From an uncultured Eubacteriales bacterium (GTDB taxonomy: Bacteria; Bacillota; Clostridia; Christensenellales; CAG-138): 64,000 nt of DNA. Below the pieces are notes generated by a model. That model worked only from the letters and a program-made list of their open reading frames with translations. It ran no database searches and was not told the origin of the DNA. Shown here in pieces: positions 16,928 to 26,627 of the stretch; the first letter of the stretch is position 1; the number at the start of each line of letters is the position of its first letter. The stretch spans positions 7,716 through 71,715 of the forward strand of contig UQWD01000011.1 in NCBI GenBank assembly GCA_900544555.1. The letters are read 5' to 3'. Made by a program: the position numbers and the translations under genes.

Positions 16928-19900
16928 TTAGCTTTTCTTTTTTCGGGATATGAATATCACCGCTCCAAGAGAAATCGCCGCCGCACCCGCGATAGCGAGG
17001 CTTATCCCGCCTGCCTTGGGCGGATCGTCGGGGTCTTCCGGTCCCGGCTCGAGCGTCGGCGTGGGCGTGGGCTGCAAAGGCGTGGGCGTGGGCTGCACTG
17101 GAGTAGGCGTGGGGTCTTGTGTTTCTTCCTCATACAGCGCGTTGATCTGCATGTCGAATACTACACGAGAGAATTCCTTATCCCATCCAACAAACGCATA
17201 GCCTTCGCGTTGGGGCGCTTCGGGGGCGGCCGCCGCATAGCCGTGCGCCACTTCCTGCTCGTTGAGTACCGTCCCGTCCCAATCGATAAACTGAACAGTG
17301 TAGGTGTTTATCGCGTAACGGGCATATACGATTGAGTCGGATGTTACGTTGGTGTACGTGCCGTACCATTCGGTGAACGTGTAGCCCTCGCGCGGCGGGG
17401 CGGCCGGCGCTTCCGCGTCCCGGCCGTGTTCAACGGTCTGCTCGCTTATAACCATGCCGTCCCAATCGACGAACTTAACGGTGTACGAGTTGACAGCGTA
17501 TTGCGCCGTGAAGGACATATCCTCCGTAACGTTCATATAATCGCCTTCGCCGATCCATCCCGTGAACGTATGACCTTCGCGTACGGGCGTCTCGGGCAAT
17601 TCGGCCGCATAGCCGTGCGCTACCGTCTGCTCGTTGATGAGCTCGCCGTCCCAGTCGAAGAACTGCACCGTGTACGTATTGGCCTCATACTGGGCAAATA
17701 TCACCCTGTCCTCGGTCACGCTGGTGTAGTCGCCGTCCCAGCCAAGGAACCGGTATCCCTCGTGCTCGGGGGCTTCAGGCGGCGTGGCGTCCTCTCCCTC
17801 GGTTACGGTCCTGCTGTCTATCAGCTCGTTGAGCACGGTATCGATGAAGAATACCGTATAGGTTTGAGCCGGTTCATCCTTTTCATACATCGCTACCGCG
17901 AACCTATCGCCGGTAACGTTTTCAACACAATCCCCTGCCCAGCCGGTGAAGGTATAGCCATCGTGCGCGGGCGCCTCTGGATAGGTTCCGTTCGCGCCGT
18001 AAGCAACCTTCTCCTCATGGAATACTTCCCCCTCGACAGCGTCGAAGTATCTCACGGTGTAAACAAGCCGCTCATATTGTGCGTTAACGTCCGTATCGGC
18101 GGTAATGGAGGAAAACTGAGCGTCCCATCCGGTAAATACGTAGCCTTCACGCTCCGGCTCAGCCGGTTCGTTGGCGGCGTAACCATGCCCGACGGTCTGA
18201 ACGCTCAGCTCCTCGCCGTCCCAATCAAGGAACCGCACGGTATAAGCGTTGATTTCGTAACGCGCGTAGATGGTTCTGTTCTCGGTAACTTCGGTAAAGT
18301 CGCCTATCCAGCCGGCAAACGTATGGCCTTCGCGCTCCGGGTCCTCGGGCGGCTCCGCGTTCTGGCCGTATCCGACGGTTACAGCGGAAAGCTCCTCGCC
18401 ATCCCAGTCAAGGAACGTGACCGTAAAGGTATCGGCCTCGTACTGCGCGTTGATGGTCAAGTCGGAGGTAACGTTTGTATACTGAGCGTCCCATCCGGTA
18501 AAGGTAAAGCCTGTGCGTTCGGGCGTTCTCGGCGCGTCGGCGTCCTTGCCGTGCTCAATCGTCTGCTCGCTGAGCAGCCAGCCGTCCCAGTCAAGGAACT
18601 TAACCGAATACGTCTTAAGCTCAAACACGGCTTCGATGGAATGGGGCTCCGTTACGTTCTCAAACGTATACCCGCTCACCGCGCCTACGCTCTCGCCGTC
18701 AACAATCACGTCGGCAACGCGGTAACCCTCATCGGGCGTAATCTTGAAAGTAACGTCTCCTTCGTAGATAACATTCGTATTGCCCTGAGGCGTTATAGAA
18801 CCGCCCTCGCCCGCTGAAGCGGAAATGGTAACCGTTCCGGAAATTCCTTCATATTCGGCAGTGATAACCATGTCCTCGGTCACGCTTGAAGCGTCTTGAG
18901 ACCAGCCGATGAAGGGATGGCCCTCGCGCTCGGGCGCTTCGGGTACGATAGCCGCCAGGCCGTCGGCGACAACCTGATCAAGTAGCGTGCGGCCGTTCAC
19001 ATCCAAATGCTGCACGCGATGGAATGTGGTGCCGACAAGAGGCCGGCCGTCAAATGTCGTTTCTCCATCCGGAGCCCAACTAGAGACGTTTTCACCGTCA
19101 TAGTAGACTGTAAACGAAGCGTGCGCGTTCCTGAATACGTTGGCTCCGTAGGTTTCGGGGATATTTCCGAGGAAATAAGCTTGAGTCAGCGCCTTGGATC
19201 CGGTAAACGCGTAGTTCATGACGGTTTTGAGGTTTGAGCCGAGCACGACGCGCGTTATTGCGGAGCAGTTGTTAAATGCGTATTCACCAATCAGCTCCGC
19301 GTTCGGTAGGAAAATAAACCGTACCTTGCTGCAGTTTGTAAAGGCGTTTGCGCCGATGTTCTTGAGCGCGGCGGTTTCAGTAATCGTGGTGATGCTGGAG
19401 CAATACGCAAACGCGTTTGCATCCACGCTCTGTACGCTGTCGCCCATCTTGACCGTTTTGAGGTTCGAACAGCGGTACATGGAGTATTCGCCAATGAACT
19501 CAACGTTGTTATAATCAATGCCCTCAATGGTTTTGCACTCATAGAAGCTGTTCGAGCGCAGGTTTTTCACGCCGTCGGGCACCACATACATAGCGTCTGG
19601 CCTGCCGTTGGGGTAGAACAGCAGCGTATCCTGGGCTTTATTGAACAGCACGCCGTCAATGCTGCTGAACGTCTCGTTCTGAGGGTCCACGTCGATAGCG
19701 GTCATGGATTCACCGTAATAGAACGTGGTATCGCGGATTTCCCTGAGGCTCTTGGGGAGCCGCAGGCTTTTGAGGTTTACGTTGCGTGAGAGCGAGTGAT
19801 CGCCGAGGGTTTCAAGGCCGTCGGGCAAAATCAGCTCTTCAAGCGTAACGATGGAGTAGATGCCGTAATCGCCGATGGCGGTAACGGTTGAAGGAACGGT

Positions 19901-22900
19901 GTAAGTCGAATCCTGCTTGCCCTGCGGGTAGAACATAAGCAGCGTCGCATCTTTATCGAACAACACACCGCCAACGGCGCTTAGATGCGGGTTCTCTTCG
20001 TCGACAATGAACCGCTGCAGCTTATCGCAGTAGTTGAATACCATGGTGCCGAAGTCCTTCAAGCCCTTGCCGAAGGTTATCTCGGTCATATTGTTGCAGC
20101 GGTTGAACGCGCTGTTGCCGATGCTTACCACGCTGTCCGGAATTTCCATTGAGGTTATGCCGCTGCACCCGTAAAACGCGAACCCGCCTATGGTTTCAAG
20201 GCCCGCGCCAAGCTTCATTGAGGTAAGGCCCGTACAGTTGTAGTACGCGTTTTGGCCGAGGTATGTTACGGTATCGGGTATCGTAATATCCTTAAGCAGC
20301 TGGCAGTAATAGAACGCGCTGTCGCCAATTCTTGTGAGCTGAGAAGGCAGGTTCACCTCAGCAAGCTTTTTACAGGTGTTGAACGCCCTATCGCCGATTT
20401 TCGTGACGGACTCGGGGATTATGACCTTTGTAAGGCCGCCGCACTGCAAGAACATGCCGTTGGGAATCTCCTTCATGCCGTTGGGCAAAACAACCTCATA
20501 CAGCCTTGTGCAATACGAGAATATGGTATCGCCATACTCCTTTACGGATCCGGGCAATGAAAGCGTTTCCACGCTGCCGCAGCGGCTGAACGCGTTGCTT
20601 TCAATACCGGTAACGCTCTGTGGGATAACGAGCTTAGTTATGCCCGTGCAGCTCATAAACGCGGAGTTGCCGATGGTTTTAACGCCGCTGCCGAGCGAAA
20701 GCGTTTTAATGCCGGAGCATTCCTTGAACGCGGAAGCGCCGATAGTCTCCATGGTATCGGGCAGTGAAACCGCTGAAATCTTGCTGCACTTGTTAAAGGC
20801 GGAAGAGCCGATGGAGCGCAGATTGTTGCCAAGCGTCAGGTCAGTCAGCTTCGTGCAGCTGTAAAACGCGTAATTGCCGAGGGTTTCAACGCCGTTGCCA
20901 ATAACCGCGCTAAGCAGCCCGGAGCAGTAGTTAAACGCATAGTTTCCTATGGTTTTAACGCCGTTTCCCGTATTGATGGAGGTGATTCCCTGACACCAGG
21001 CGTACGCGTACTTGCCGATGGATTCAAGCGAATCCGGCAGATTCAATTCGGTAAGCGCCTTACACGAATAGAACGCGTAATCGCCGATGGTTTTCACTCC
21101 GTTGCCCAGGCTGATTGCCGTCGCCTTATCGCAGTAGTAAAACGCGTAGTTGCCGATGGCCTCGACGGAGTCGGGTATCGTAATGGTCAATAGCGTATCA
21201 GTATCATAAAACGCGTACTCGTCAACGATTTTAACCCCATCCGGTACGGTGTATTGTGAGTTCCCCTTTCGCGCGGGGTGAACCATCAGCGTTGTTTTAT
21301 CCTTGTTGAACAAAACGCCGTCAACACTGCAGTAGTTGGGGTTTTCGCCCGCTACCGATATGCCCGTCAGGTTGACGCAGTAAGCGAACGCCGCCGGGCC
21401 TATTTGTGTTATGCCCGCATGGATGCTTACCGCCGCAAGCGAATTGCACCCATAGAAGGCCTGCCTGCCGATTGTGGTCAGCCCGGCCGGGAAATTAACC
21501 TCGCCGAGGCCGCCGCAGTAGAAGAAGCCGTAATCAGCAATTTCCTTCAGGCTCGCGGGAAGCGTAAGTTCTGAGAACGTGGCGTAAAAGAACGCCGAGT
21601 CGCCTACGCGCTCAACTCCCTCGGGGATAGCGTAGGCAGTATCCGCCTTGCCTCCCGGGTATGCGAGCACGGTTTTCATCTCTTTGTCGAACAGCACGCC
21701 GTCGACGGAGGCGAAATGAGCGTTTTCCGGGTCGACGTTAATGCTTTCAAGCGCGTTGCATCTTGAAAACGCCCTGTTGCCGATGGAACGCACGTTTTTG
21801 CCGATGGCAATGCTGCGAATGCCCGACTCAAGCTGGAACGCCTGATCGCCGATAGCGGTTACGGGGTATTCCATGATGGTTTCCGGAATCGCCACGTCGA
21901 TATCGGAACCGGTATAGCCCGTAATGGTTACCTCATCGTTCTCCACAATGTATTCAAACTGTGTCATTGTCTGCATTTCGCCGGTTTGCGCGTCGATCTG
22001 CACGATATACTCGTTATGCGCGTAATCCGCAACGCAGAAATAAACCGTATTTACGCCGCTGACGTTGAAGCGGAACGTGCTGGATTTTCCCGCTTCCGTT
22101 TCGCCAACCGTCTGCGTCGCAATGGGCTCTGAGAAAATACCCATGTCGTCCGCGTCGTACAGCTCGATGTAAGAAACGTACTGGTTATCCTTAACCTCGA
22201 CGGTCAGTGTCGTGCCGTTTGAAGAGCTGGAAACCACCTGCGGAGCCGTGTTGTCGATGGTAACGGGGAACTGCCAGGAGGTGCGCTCGTTCTGCTCCTT
22301 GCTGAAGCCCTCGTAATCCAGCTCCACATCCACTTTAACGATTACCTTCGTACCGTCGGGCAGCATTTCGCCGCCTGAGTCGGTACCGGCCCAGGGCGTC
22401 ATCATCGACTCAACGTACGAGCCGGCGCCCATAACGGAATCGAACCGGCTGTCGTAAACGGATTTATAGACGTATTCTTTCGTCTCGTTGTGGTAAACCT
22501 CTCCCGTTTCAGAGTTTGAAATGGTGTAGGTTAGCGTCCTCGCGTCCCTCAGAAGCGACGTATAGATGATATCCACCTTATCGAAGTAACCGTCCGGGCG
22601 GCCCGGGGATATCGCGTTCCTCTCCGGTATGACTTCAACGCCGTCCGCGTACGGATTGGAGCCAAAGATGCTGTAGTAGCCTGTGCCGCTGATGCGGCTG
22701 CCGGCGGAATTGTACGTCTGGCTTGCCCAGCAGGGATCATTGTTAAGCAGATCCCAGCGAGTGCCCTCATCGATCATCGGCGCCTCGTTCCAGTTGCCAA
22801 AGAAACCAAGGTAAGGCACGCTGAGATCGACGCCTACCGCGCCCTCTTTGGTGGGAAGCATGCTGAGGCTCACAAAGCCCTCGATATAGACGCCGTTTAC

Positions 22901-25279
22901 GAAATCGTCGCTCAGCTCGGCTTTGATTTCATCGTTAAGCTTAATAACAACGCTGACGTCCGCTGATCCGTTCGCGGGTACGGTCACGATGTTGTTCTCG
23001 CAGTTGGTGGTTATGTCGCACTGCCCGGAGATGTCCCTGGGCGATTGATCGATAAAATAAACGGGCTCGCCCTGGTAGGCGTATTCTTCAGGATCCACCA
23101 GCTCGGTAATAACGCTTGGCTCAATTTCATAGCGCAGCGCTTCGCCGGACGTGTTTACAACCTTGAAATTCAGCGTGTAAACGCCCCTCTTTTGCGGATC
23201 GTCGCCCAATTCCAGCTTGGGCCTGTCGTTCCCCTCAACCGTGATATACGCGCCCGTCATGATAGCGTCGGCAACCTGCATCAGGCCCGCGCCCTGCTTT
23301 CGGGGCGAATAAGGCGTGCCGTCGCCGTCCTCGGCGGGCCCGGCCGTACTCATGAGAAGGGTGTTGACAAGCTTCATGCGCGCCTCCGCGCTCATTGCGG
23401 GATACTTTTCCTCAATGGACTGCAGTACCACGGCCATTGCTCCGGCCACATGCGGAGTGGCCATGGAGGTGCCGCTGTTGAGGCCGTATGAATTGTTCGC
23501 GCGTGAGGAATAGATGTTACCGCCGGGCGCCATGAGATCGGGATTGATCTGTAGCCCGGAAGTTGTTCCAATGGAAGAAAAGTCGGAGGGGATCCCGCCC
23601 GTTTCGTTCGGAACCTGGATGGTATCGGAACTTACGCTGAGCGTTCCTACGCCTTCCGAAGCGGAATCAAGCATATGCTGCCCGTCCGACTGTGAAATGA
23701 ATGCCGCCGGCATTCCCTGGTACTTCTCAATGCCCATGTTCGTGAGGCTGCCGGGCGCGTTGTCGTATACGATAAGGCCCGCCGCCTTGTGGGCGTAAGC
23801 CTGAGCGTGCTTTTCAGCGAAGGTGGAATCGCCCCGGGATACCAGCGCTATTTTGCCTTCAACGTCGATCCCCTCATAATCCTCCGCCAGCCCAAAGCCA
23901 GGTATGACCGCATATTGCACCGTCTTCCCGCCAAGAATCAGGTGCAGCTGGGAATCGAACTCATAATTGATTGCGGTATCCGTATAGAGTATCTTCCTCT
24001 CGCCAACCAGGATGTACGTACTCTCCGCAAACCTGTTGTCAACGCTGGCGATGGACATGGTTTCAAGATAACTCGCAGGCGAGTTAACAATGCCGTAGTC
24101 CGGGTTGGACGTTAGCGCCTTATCCAGCTCCCAAAGGTTTTTGTACGCGGCGCTGTAATCGTTGCCTATGGCGGCTGCAACGTTCACGCCCGCCTTATTG
24201 AGCCTTTCGTACACGGCCATGGTCGTTACCAGATCGTCCCGGTACGTAAAGCCCTCCGGCGCGCCGAGGCTCATGTTGACGACGTCCACGCCGAGCAGCG
24301 CGCAGTCCTCAAGCGCCGCCAGAATATCGTCCGAGGACGATGAATCCGAATCCGAGAACACCTTCATAACGATGAGCTGCGCTTTTGGCGCGACGCCGGA
24401 AATCGTCCCATCCGCCGGGTTCCCAACGGCGGAGCCGGCGACGTGCGTTCCGTGATCCGTGCCGCCTAGATGGTTGACGTTGGTATCGCTTCCAGCGTAG
24501 TCAAAAACAAAAGGCAGCTTCCCGCTCAAATAAACGTCGTCCACCGTAAAGGAGGCGCGTTTTTGCGCGTTCAGTCCGCCCTGTTCAAGTAGGTTTTGTA
24601 AATCTTCTCTGCTCAAAGCCAGCTTCTCGGGAGAAACCGCGAAGGCGTCGTGATCCGTGTCAAGGCCGGAGTCAACAACTGCCACCGTCATCCCTTCCCC
24701 GTCGTATCCCAGCGCCCAAGCCATGGAGGAACCAACTTCGTCATTGCTCGTGTTCATCTGCGGAGTGGGCAGGCTATAGCTTCCCGCGACATACGCCCTT
24801 TTTACGCCCTCAATCCGCCTGATTTCGTCCAAATGGCCATACTCGCATTCAAACGCGAGGCCGTTGAACAGAACGGTGTAATCATACCGAAGCTTGATAT
24901 CCTTGCCGTCGTGTGTTTTGAGCGCTCGCACCTGCTTTTCAACAGCCTGGTGCTTGGCAAGCATATCCTTACGATGGCTGAGCCCCTTGCTGGTAAGCTC
25001 GCCCTCTTTGAGCGTACCGGAAATGTCGGCAAGCGGCTTATCCTCGAGCTCAACAATTACGCGGACGACGTCGCCGTCCTCATAATAGTCCTGCCCGACC
25101 ACTTTATTGAGCACGGCTTCATTGTCAATTACAACGTCGCCGCCGCCAGACTGCCCGTTATCCTCCCGGCCCGGCAGGCTGTCCGAAAACGCCCCGACAG
25201 CGCTTGCCGGCAGCATGGCAAAAACCATGACAAATACCAACAGACCGGCGAGCAGGCTCCTCAGTGCCCTTGTGTTCAT
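16928..25279 (-). CDS. Giant cell-surface subtilase with BspA-type LRRs and InlB-type repeats
   Basis: 2783 residues. A signal peptide (about 1-30) and an I9-like propeptide (about 55-170) precede an S8 peptidase domain with the complete triad: Asp203 in VAVVDSGLD, His276 in DHGTHVAG and Ser605 in NSGTSMATPHVAG. A PA domain is inserted near residues 450-540, and an Fn3-like domain of the lactocepin/C5a-peptidase type follows from about 695. Residues about 1115-2080 hold roughly 33 BspA-type LRR_5 units (pattern IGxxAFxxC). Residues 2222-2720 hold eight InlB/Flg_new-type repeats of about 60 residues (TVxFxDWDG ... EGYxFxGW). The end is a QPTPTP linker, PPKAGG, a hydrophobic helix and RKKKS. 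It should be a wall- or membrane-anchored protease with an adhesive stalk. It is monocistronic with its own promoter. Substrate unknown. Confidence 0.93.
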   Translation of the reverse strand: MNTRALRSLLAGLLVFVMVFAMLPASAVGAFSDSLPGREDNGQSGGGDVVIDNEAVLNKVVGQDYYEDGDVVRVIVELEDKPLADISGTLKEGELTSKGLSHRKDMLAKHQAVEKQVRALKTHDGKDIKLRYDYTVLFNGLAFECEYGHLDEIRRIEGVKRAYVAGSYSLPTPQMNTSNDEVGSSMAWALGYDGEGMTVAVVDSGLDTDHDAFAVSPEKLALSREDLQNLLEQGGLNAQKRASFTVDDVYLSGKLPFVFDYAGSDTNVNHLGGTDHGTHVAGSAVGNPADGTISGVAPKAQLIVMKVFSDSDSSSSDDILAALEDCALLGVDVVNMSLGAPEGFTYRDDLVTTMAVYERLNKAGVNVAAAIGNDYSAAYKNLWELDKALTSNPDYGIVNSPASYLETMSIASVDNRFAESTYILVGERKILYTDTAINYEFDSQLHLILGGKTVQYAVIPGFGLAEDYEGIDVEGKIALVSRGDSTFAEKHAQAYAHKAAGLIVYDNAPGSLTNMGIEKYQGMPAAFISQSDGQHMLDSASEGVGTLSVSSDTIQVPNETGGIPSDFSSIGTTSGLQINPDLMAPGGNIYSSRANNSYGLNSGTSMATPHVAGAMAVVLQSIEEKYPAMSAEARMKLVNTLLMSTAGPAEDGDGTPYSPRKQGAGLMQVADAIMTGAYITVEGNDRPKLELGDDPQKRGVYTLNFKVVNTSGEALRYEIEPSVITELVDPEEYAYQGEPVYFIDQSPRDISGQCDITTNCENNIVTVPANGSADVSVVIKLNDEIKAELSDDFVNGVYIEGFVSLSMLPTKEGAVGVDLSVPYLGFFGNWNEAPMIDEGTRWDLLNNDPCWASQTYNSAGSRISGTGYYSIFGSNPYADGVEVIPERNAISPGRPDGYFDKVDIIYTSLLRDARTLTYTISNSETGEVYHNETKEYVYKSVYDSRFDSVMGAGSYVESMMTPWAGTDSGGEMLPDGTKVIVKVDVELDYEGFSKEQNERTSWQFPVTIDNTAPQVVSSSSNGTTLTVEVKDNQYVSYIELYDADDMGIFSEPIATQTVGETEAGKSSTFRFNVSGVNTVYFCVADYAHNEYIVQIDAQTGEMQTMTQFEYIVENDEVTITGYTGSDIDVAIPETIMEYPVTAIGDQAFQLESGIRSIAIGKNVRSIGNRAFSRCNALESINVDPENAHFASVDGVLFDKEMKTVLAYPGGKADTAYAIPEGVERVGDSAFFYATFSELTLPASLKEIADYGFFYCGGLGEVNFPAGLTTIGRQAFYGCNSLAAVSIHAGITQIGPAAFAYCVNLTGISVAGENPNYCSVDGVLFNKDKTTLMVHPARKGNSQYTVPDGVKIVDEYAFYDTDTLLTITIPDSVEAIGNYAFYYCDKATAISLGNGVKTIGDYAFYSCKALTELNLPDSLESIGKYAYAWCQGITSINTGNGVKTIGNYAFNYCSGLLSAVIGNGVETLGNYAFYSCTKLTDLTLGNNLRSIGSSAFNKCSKISAVSLPDTMETIGASAFKECSGIKTLSLGSGVKTIGNSAFMSCTGITKLVIPQSVTGIESNAFSRCGSVETLSLPGSVKEYGDTIFSYCTRLYEVVLPNGMKEIPNGMFLQCGGLTKVIIPESVTKIGDRAFNTCKKLAEVNLPSQLTRIGDSAFYYCQLLKDITIPDTVTYLGQNAYYNCTGLTSMKLGAGLETIGGFAFYGCSGITSMEIPDSVVSIGNSAFNRCNNMTEITFGKGLKDFGTMVFNYCDKLQRFIVDEENPHLSAVGGVLFDKDATLLMFYPQGKQDSTYTVPSTVTAIGDYGIYSIVTLEELILPDGLETLGDHSLSRNVNLKSLRLPKSLREIRDTTFYYGESMTAIDVDPQNETFSSIDGVLFNKAQDTLLFYPNGRPDAMYVVPDGVKNLRSNSFYECKTIEGIDYNNVEFIGEYSMYRCSNLKTVKMGDSVQSVDANAFAYCSSITTITETAALKNIGANAFTNCSKVRFIFLPNAELIGEYAFNNCSAITRVVLGSNLKTVMNYAFTGSKALTQAYFLGNIPETYGANVFRNAHASFTVYYDGENVSSWAPDGETTFDGRPLVGTTFHRVQHLDVNGRTLLDQVVADGLAAIVPEAPEREGHPFIGWSQDASSVTEDMVITAEYEGISGTVTISASAGEGGSITPQGNTNVIYEGDVTFKITPDEGYRVADVIVDGESVGAVSGYTFENVTEPHSIEAVFELKTYSVKFLDWDGWLLSEQTIEHGKDADAPRTPERTGFTFTGWDAQYTNVTSDLTINAQYEADTFTVTFLDWDGEELSAVTVGYGQNAEPPEDPEREGHTFAGWIGDFTEVTENRTIYARYEINAYTVRFLDWDGEELSVQTVGHGYAANEPAEPEREGYVFTGWDAQFSSITADTDVNAQYERLVYTVRYFDAVEGEVFHEEKVAYGANGTYPEAPAHDGYTFTGWAGDCVENVTGDRFAVAMYEKDEPAQTYTVFFIDTVLNELIDSRTVTEGEDATPPEAPEHEGYRFLGWDGDYTSVTEDRVIFAQYEANTYTVQFFDWDGELINEQTVAHGYAAELPETPVREGHTFTGWIGEGDYMNVTEDMSFTAQYAVNSYTVKFVDWDGMVISEQTVEHGRDAEAPAAPPREGYTFTEWYGTYTNVTSDSIVYARYAINTYTVQFIDWDGTVLNEQEVAHGYAAAAPEAPQREGYAFVGWDKEFSRVVFDMQINALYEEETQDPTPTPVQPTPTPLQPTPTPTLEPGPEDPDDPPKAGGISLAIAGAAAISLGAVIFISRKKKS
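17120..18615 (-). repeat. Eight tandem InlB/Flg_new-type repeats inside the giant protease
   Basis: Eight units of about 180 bp, each encoding a hydrophobic start (YTVxFxDWDG), a central PExPxREGYxFxGW and an end VTxDxxIxAxYE. Units 4 and 5 are the most diverged (FDAVEGE, IDTVLNE). Such repeats form extended stalk domains. Confidence 0.85.
19100..21935 (-). repeat. About 33 BspA-like LRR_5 repeats inside the giant protease
   Basis: Counted by the IGxxAFxxC core, with units of roughly 22-24 residues. Several longer interruptions carry the form SVDGVLFxKxxxxLxxYPxG followed by YxVPxGV, which punctuate the array every four to fifteen units. Confidence 0.85.
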
Positions 25280-25318
25280 GCTCGTTCCTCCTTAACATCT
25301 TTTTTTCTGGAATTGATC

Positions 25319-25362
25319 ATTAGTTACATGATAGGGCAACTAATGTTACGTTACTAACTAAT
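25319..25362. promoter_or_regulatory. Operator-like AACTAAT repeats in the giant protease promoter
   Basis: AACTAAT occurs at 25338-25344 and 25356-25362 (18 bp apart) and inverted as ATTAGTT at 25319-25325. The outer pair extends to an 8-bp dyad (ATTAGTTA/TAACTAAT). The distal copy overlaps the -10 element, which fits a repressor site. Confidence 0.45.
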
Positions 25363-25388
25363 ATAGCGTACGCACCTTGCCTTGTCAA
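25360..25388 (-). promoter_or_regulatory. Predicted sigma-A promoter of the giant protease
   Basis: On the minus strand: TTGACA, 17 bp, TATATT, about 80 bp upstream of the ATG, which has a GGAGG site. It is a near-consensus promoter. Confidence 0.75.
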
Positions 25389-25747
25389 TGGTTTTTAACG
25401 GATATTTATTGACTTAACAAAAGTAAAATGACAACAATATAAACAATAAGACCCTTTTTACGTATAAATAAACGTACAGGAGTAATAATACCGTGGTGTG
25501 TGCGCAGTTTGCTGTTTTATGTGTTATAAATGGAGTTCATCGTATGTAGGATTAATGTTCATGCCTTGTTATAAGTCATTGTGACAATACAGATTATGCC
25601 TGAAAAACCGAAGGCGCATCAGGCATAATTGAAAAGGACCGCAAATTAACGGGGCGTTTATCCATACCAGCGCATTACCGTCAGAACCGGTGTATACCCA
25701 GCCTAACGCTCAGCGCTTTGCGGCCGGCGCCGCCGAGCCGAAGCGGG
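25389..25747. other. AT-rich intergenic region with an 11-bp perfect inverted repeat
   Basis: ATTATGCCTGA (25593-25603) pairs perfectly with TCAGGCATAAT (25619-25629) around a 15-nt loop. It lies 120 bp past the end of the acetyltransferase gene and lacks a T-run. The rest shows no open frame of interest. Confidence 0.5.
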
Positions 25748-26602
25748 CTAAAGCTCAGCCGTACAAAATTGGTGCACGCGCTTAATCGTAAAGCCCATCG
25801 ATTCGTATAAGCCGCGGGCTTCGCGGTTCGTTTCAACCACCCACAACAATACGCCGTCAAATCCGTTGTTGATGGATTGATTGACGCCATAAGCGGCAAG
25901 TGCCCTGCCAATGCCCCGCCCCCTGAAATTATTGTCTACCGCAATATCGTCCAGCATGCCGCCATTTGCACACCCAACGCCGATAATACGCCCATTTTGT
26001 TTTATAACATAGTAATCACGCGCATTATCCTTCATCCTGACGCGCTCCATCTCACTCTGTGGAACAACATAAGGCTCAAGCCCGAGGCTTTTTCGCAAGT
26101 CGTGAAACGCGTTGCTTAACACACAATGGAATTGCTCGTACATATCATCCGAGTAAGGCTCAACCATCTGCCCGCATTCCATCATTCCCCCTGTATATTG
26201 CATAAGGCAGGAACGAAACGCCGGGCGCATGCCAAGCCTTTTAGCGAAACAGAGGCGCAGCCCTCGCGCATCCGGCTCAAAATCGGTATATACTGTTTGA
26301 ATGCCGAGGCCGCGCATCTCATCTAAAACGCGCGCGGCCAGAGCCCTGCCAACGCCCTTTCCCCGTTCTTTCGGCGTTACAAACAGCGTAAAGCTTCCGC
26401 GTTTGTCCCCGCGCCGGGCGGTATGCGCGGCGATCGCGGCCGGCTTACCATCACAAAACGCAAGCGCCGCGTTGCCCGGGGAATCCTTTACTAAGCTAAA
26501 AATGTCGTCGCGGGTATATGAGTCCGCGCCCGCAACCGCTTCATTGAGCAGAGCAGCCATGCTGTCGTTATAAGAAATGGTATCTATCATAAAACCTCTC
26601 AT
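25748..26602 (-). CDS. GNAT family protein with two acetyltransferase folds
   Basis: 284 residues with two GNAT domains in tandem. The first (about 1-130) has the acetyl-CoA loop as VTPKERGKGVGRAL. The second (about 150-284) has it as NNFRGRGIGRALAAYG and ends with the beta5-alpha4 piece NREARGLYESMGF. Two-domain GNATs include MshD-like enzymes, but the substrate here is unknown. Two start codons are possible, at 26602 and 26590; neither has a decisive ribosome binding site (AGGA upstream of the first, GAGAGG close before the second). Confidence 0.82.
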   Translation of the reverse strand: MRGFMIDTISYNDSMAALLNEAVAGADSYTRDDIFSLVKDSPGNAALAFCDGKPAAIAAHTARRGDKRGSFTLFVTPKERGKGVGRALAARVLDEMRGLGIQTVYTDFEPDARGLRLCFAKRLGMRPAFRSCLMQYTGGMMECGQMVEPYSDDMYEQFHCVLSNAFHDLRKSLGLEPYVVPQSEMERVRMKDNARDYYVIKQNGRIIGVGCANGGMLDDIAVDNNFRGRGIGRALAAYGVNQSINNGFDGVLLWVVETNREARGLYESMGFTIKRVHQFCTAEL

Positions 26603-26627
26603 ACATTCCTAAGAAGGAGTTGCCACA

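Noticed and set aside
17426..18817. A 463-codon plus-strand frame opposite the InlB repeats of the giant protease.
   Set aside because: It mirrors the repetitive codons of the coding strand, has no ribosome binding site and no recognisable domain.
19100..21935. A CRISPR-like or satellite array.
   Set aside because: The periodicity is that of codons for BspA LRR units, with diverged DNA and an open frame throughout.
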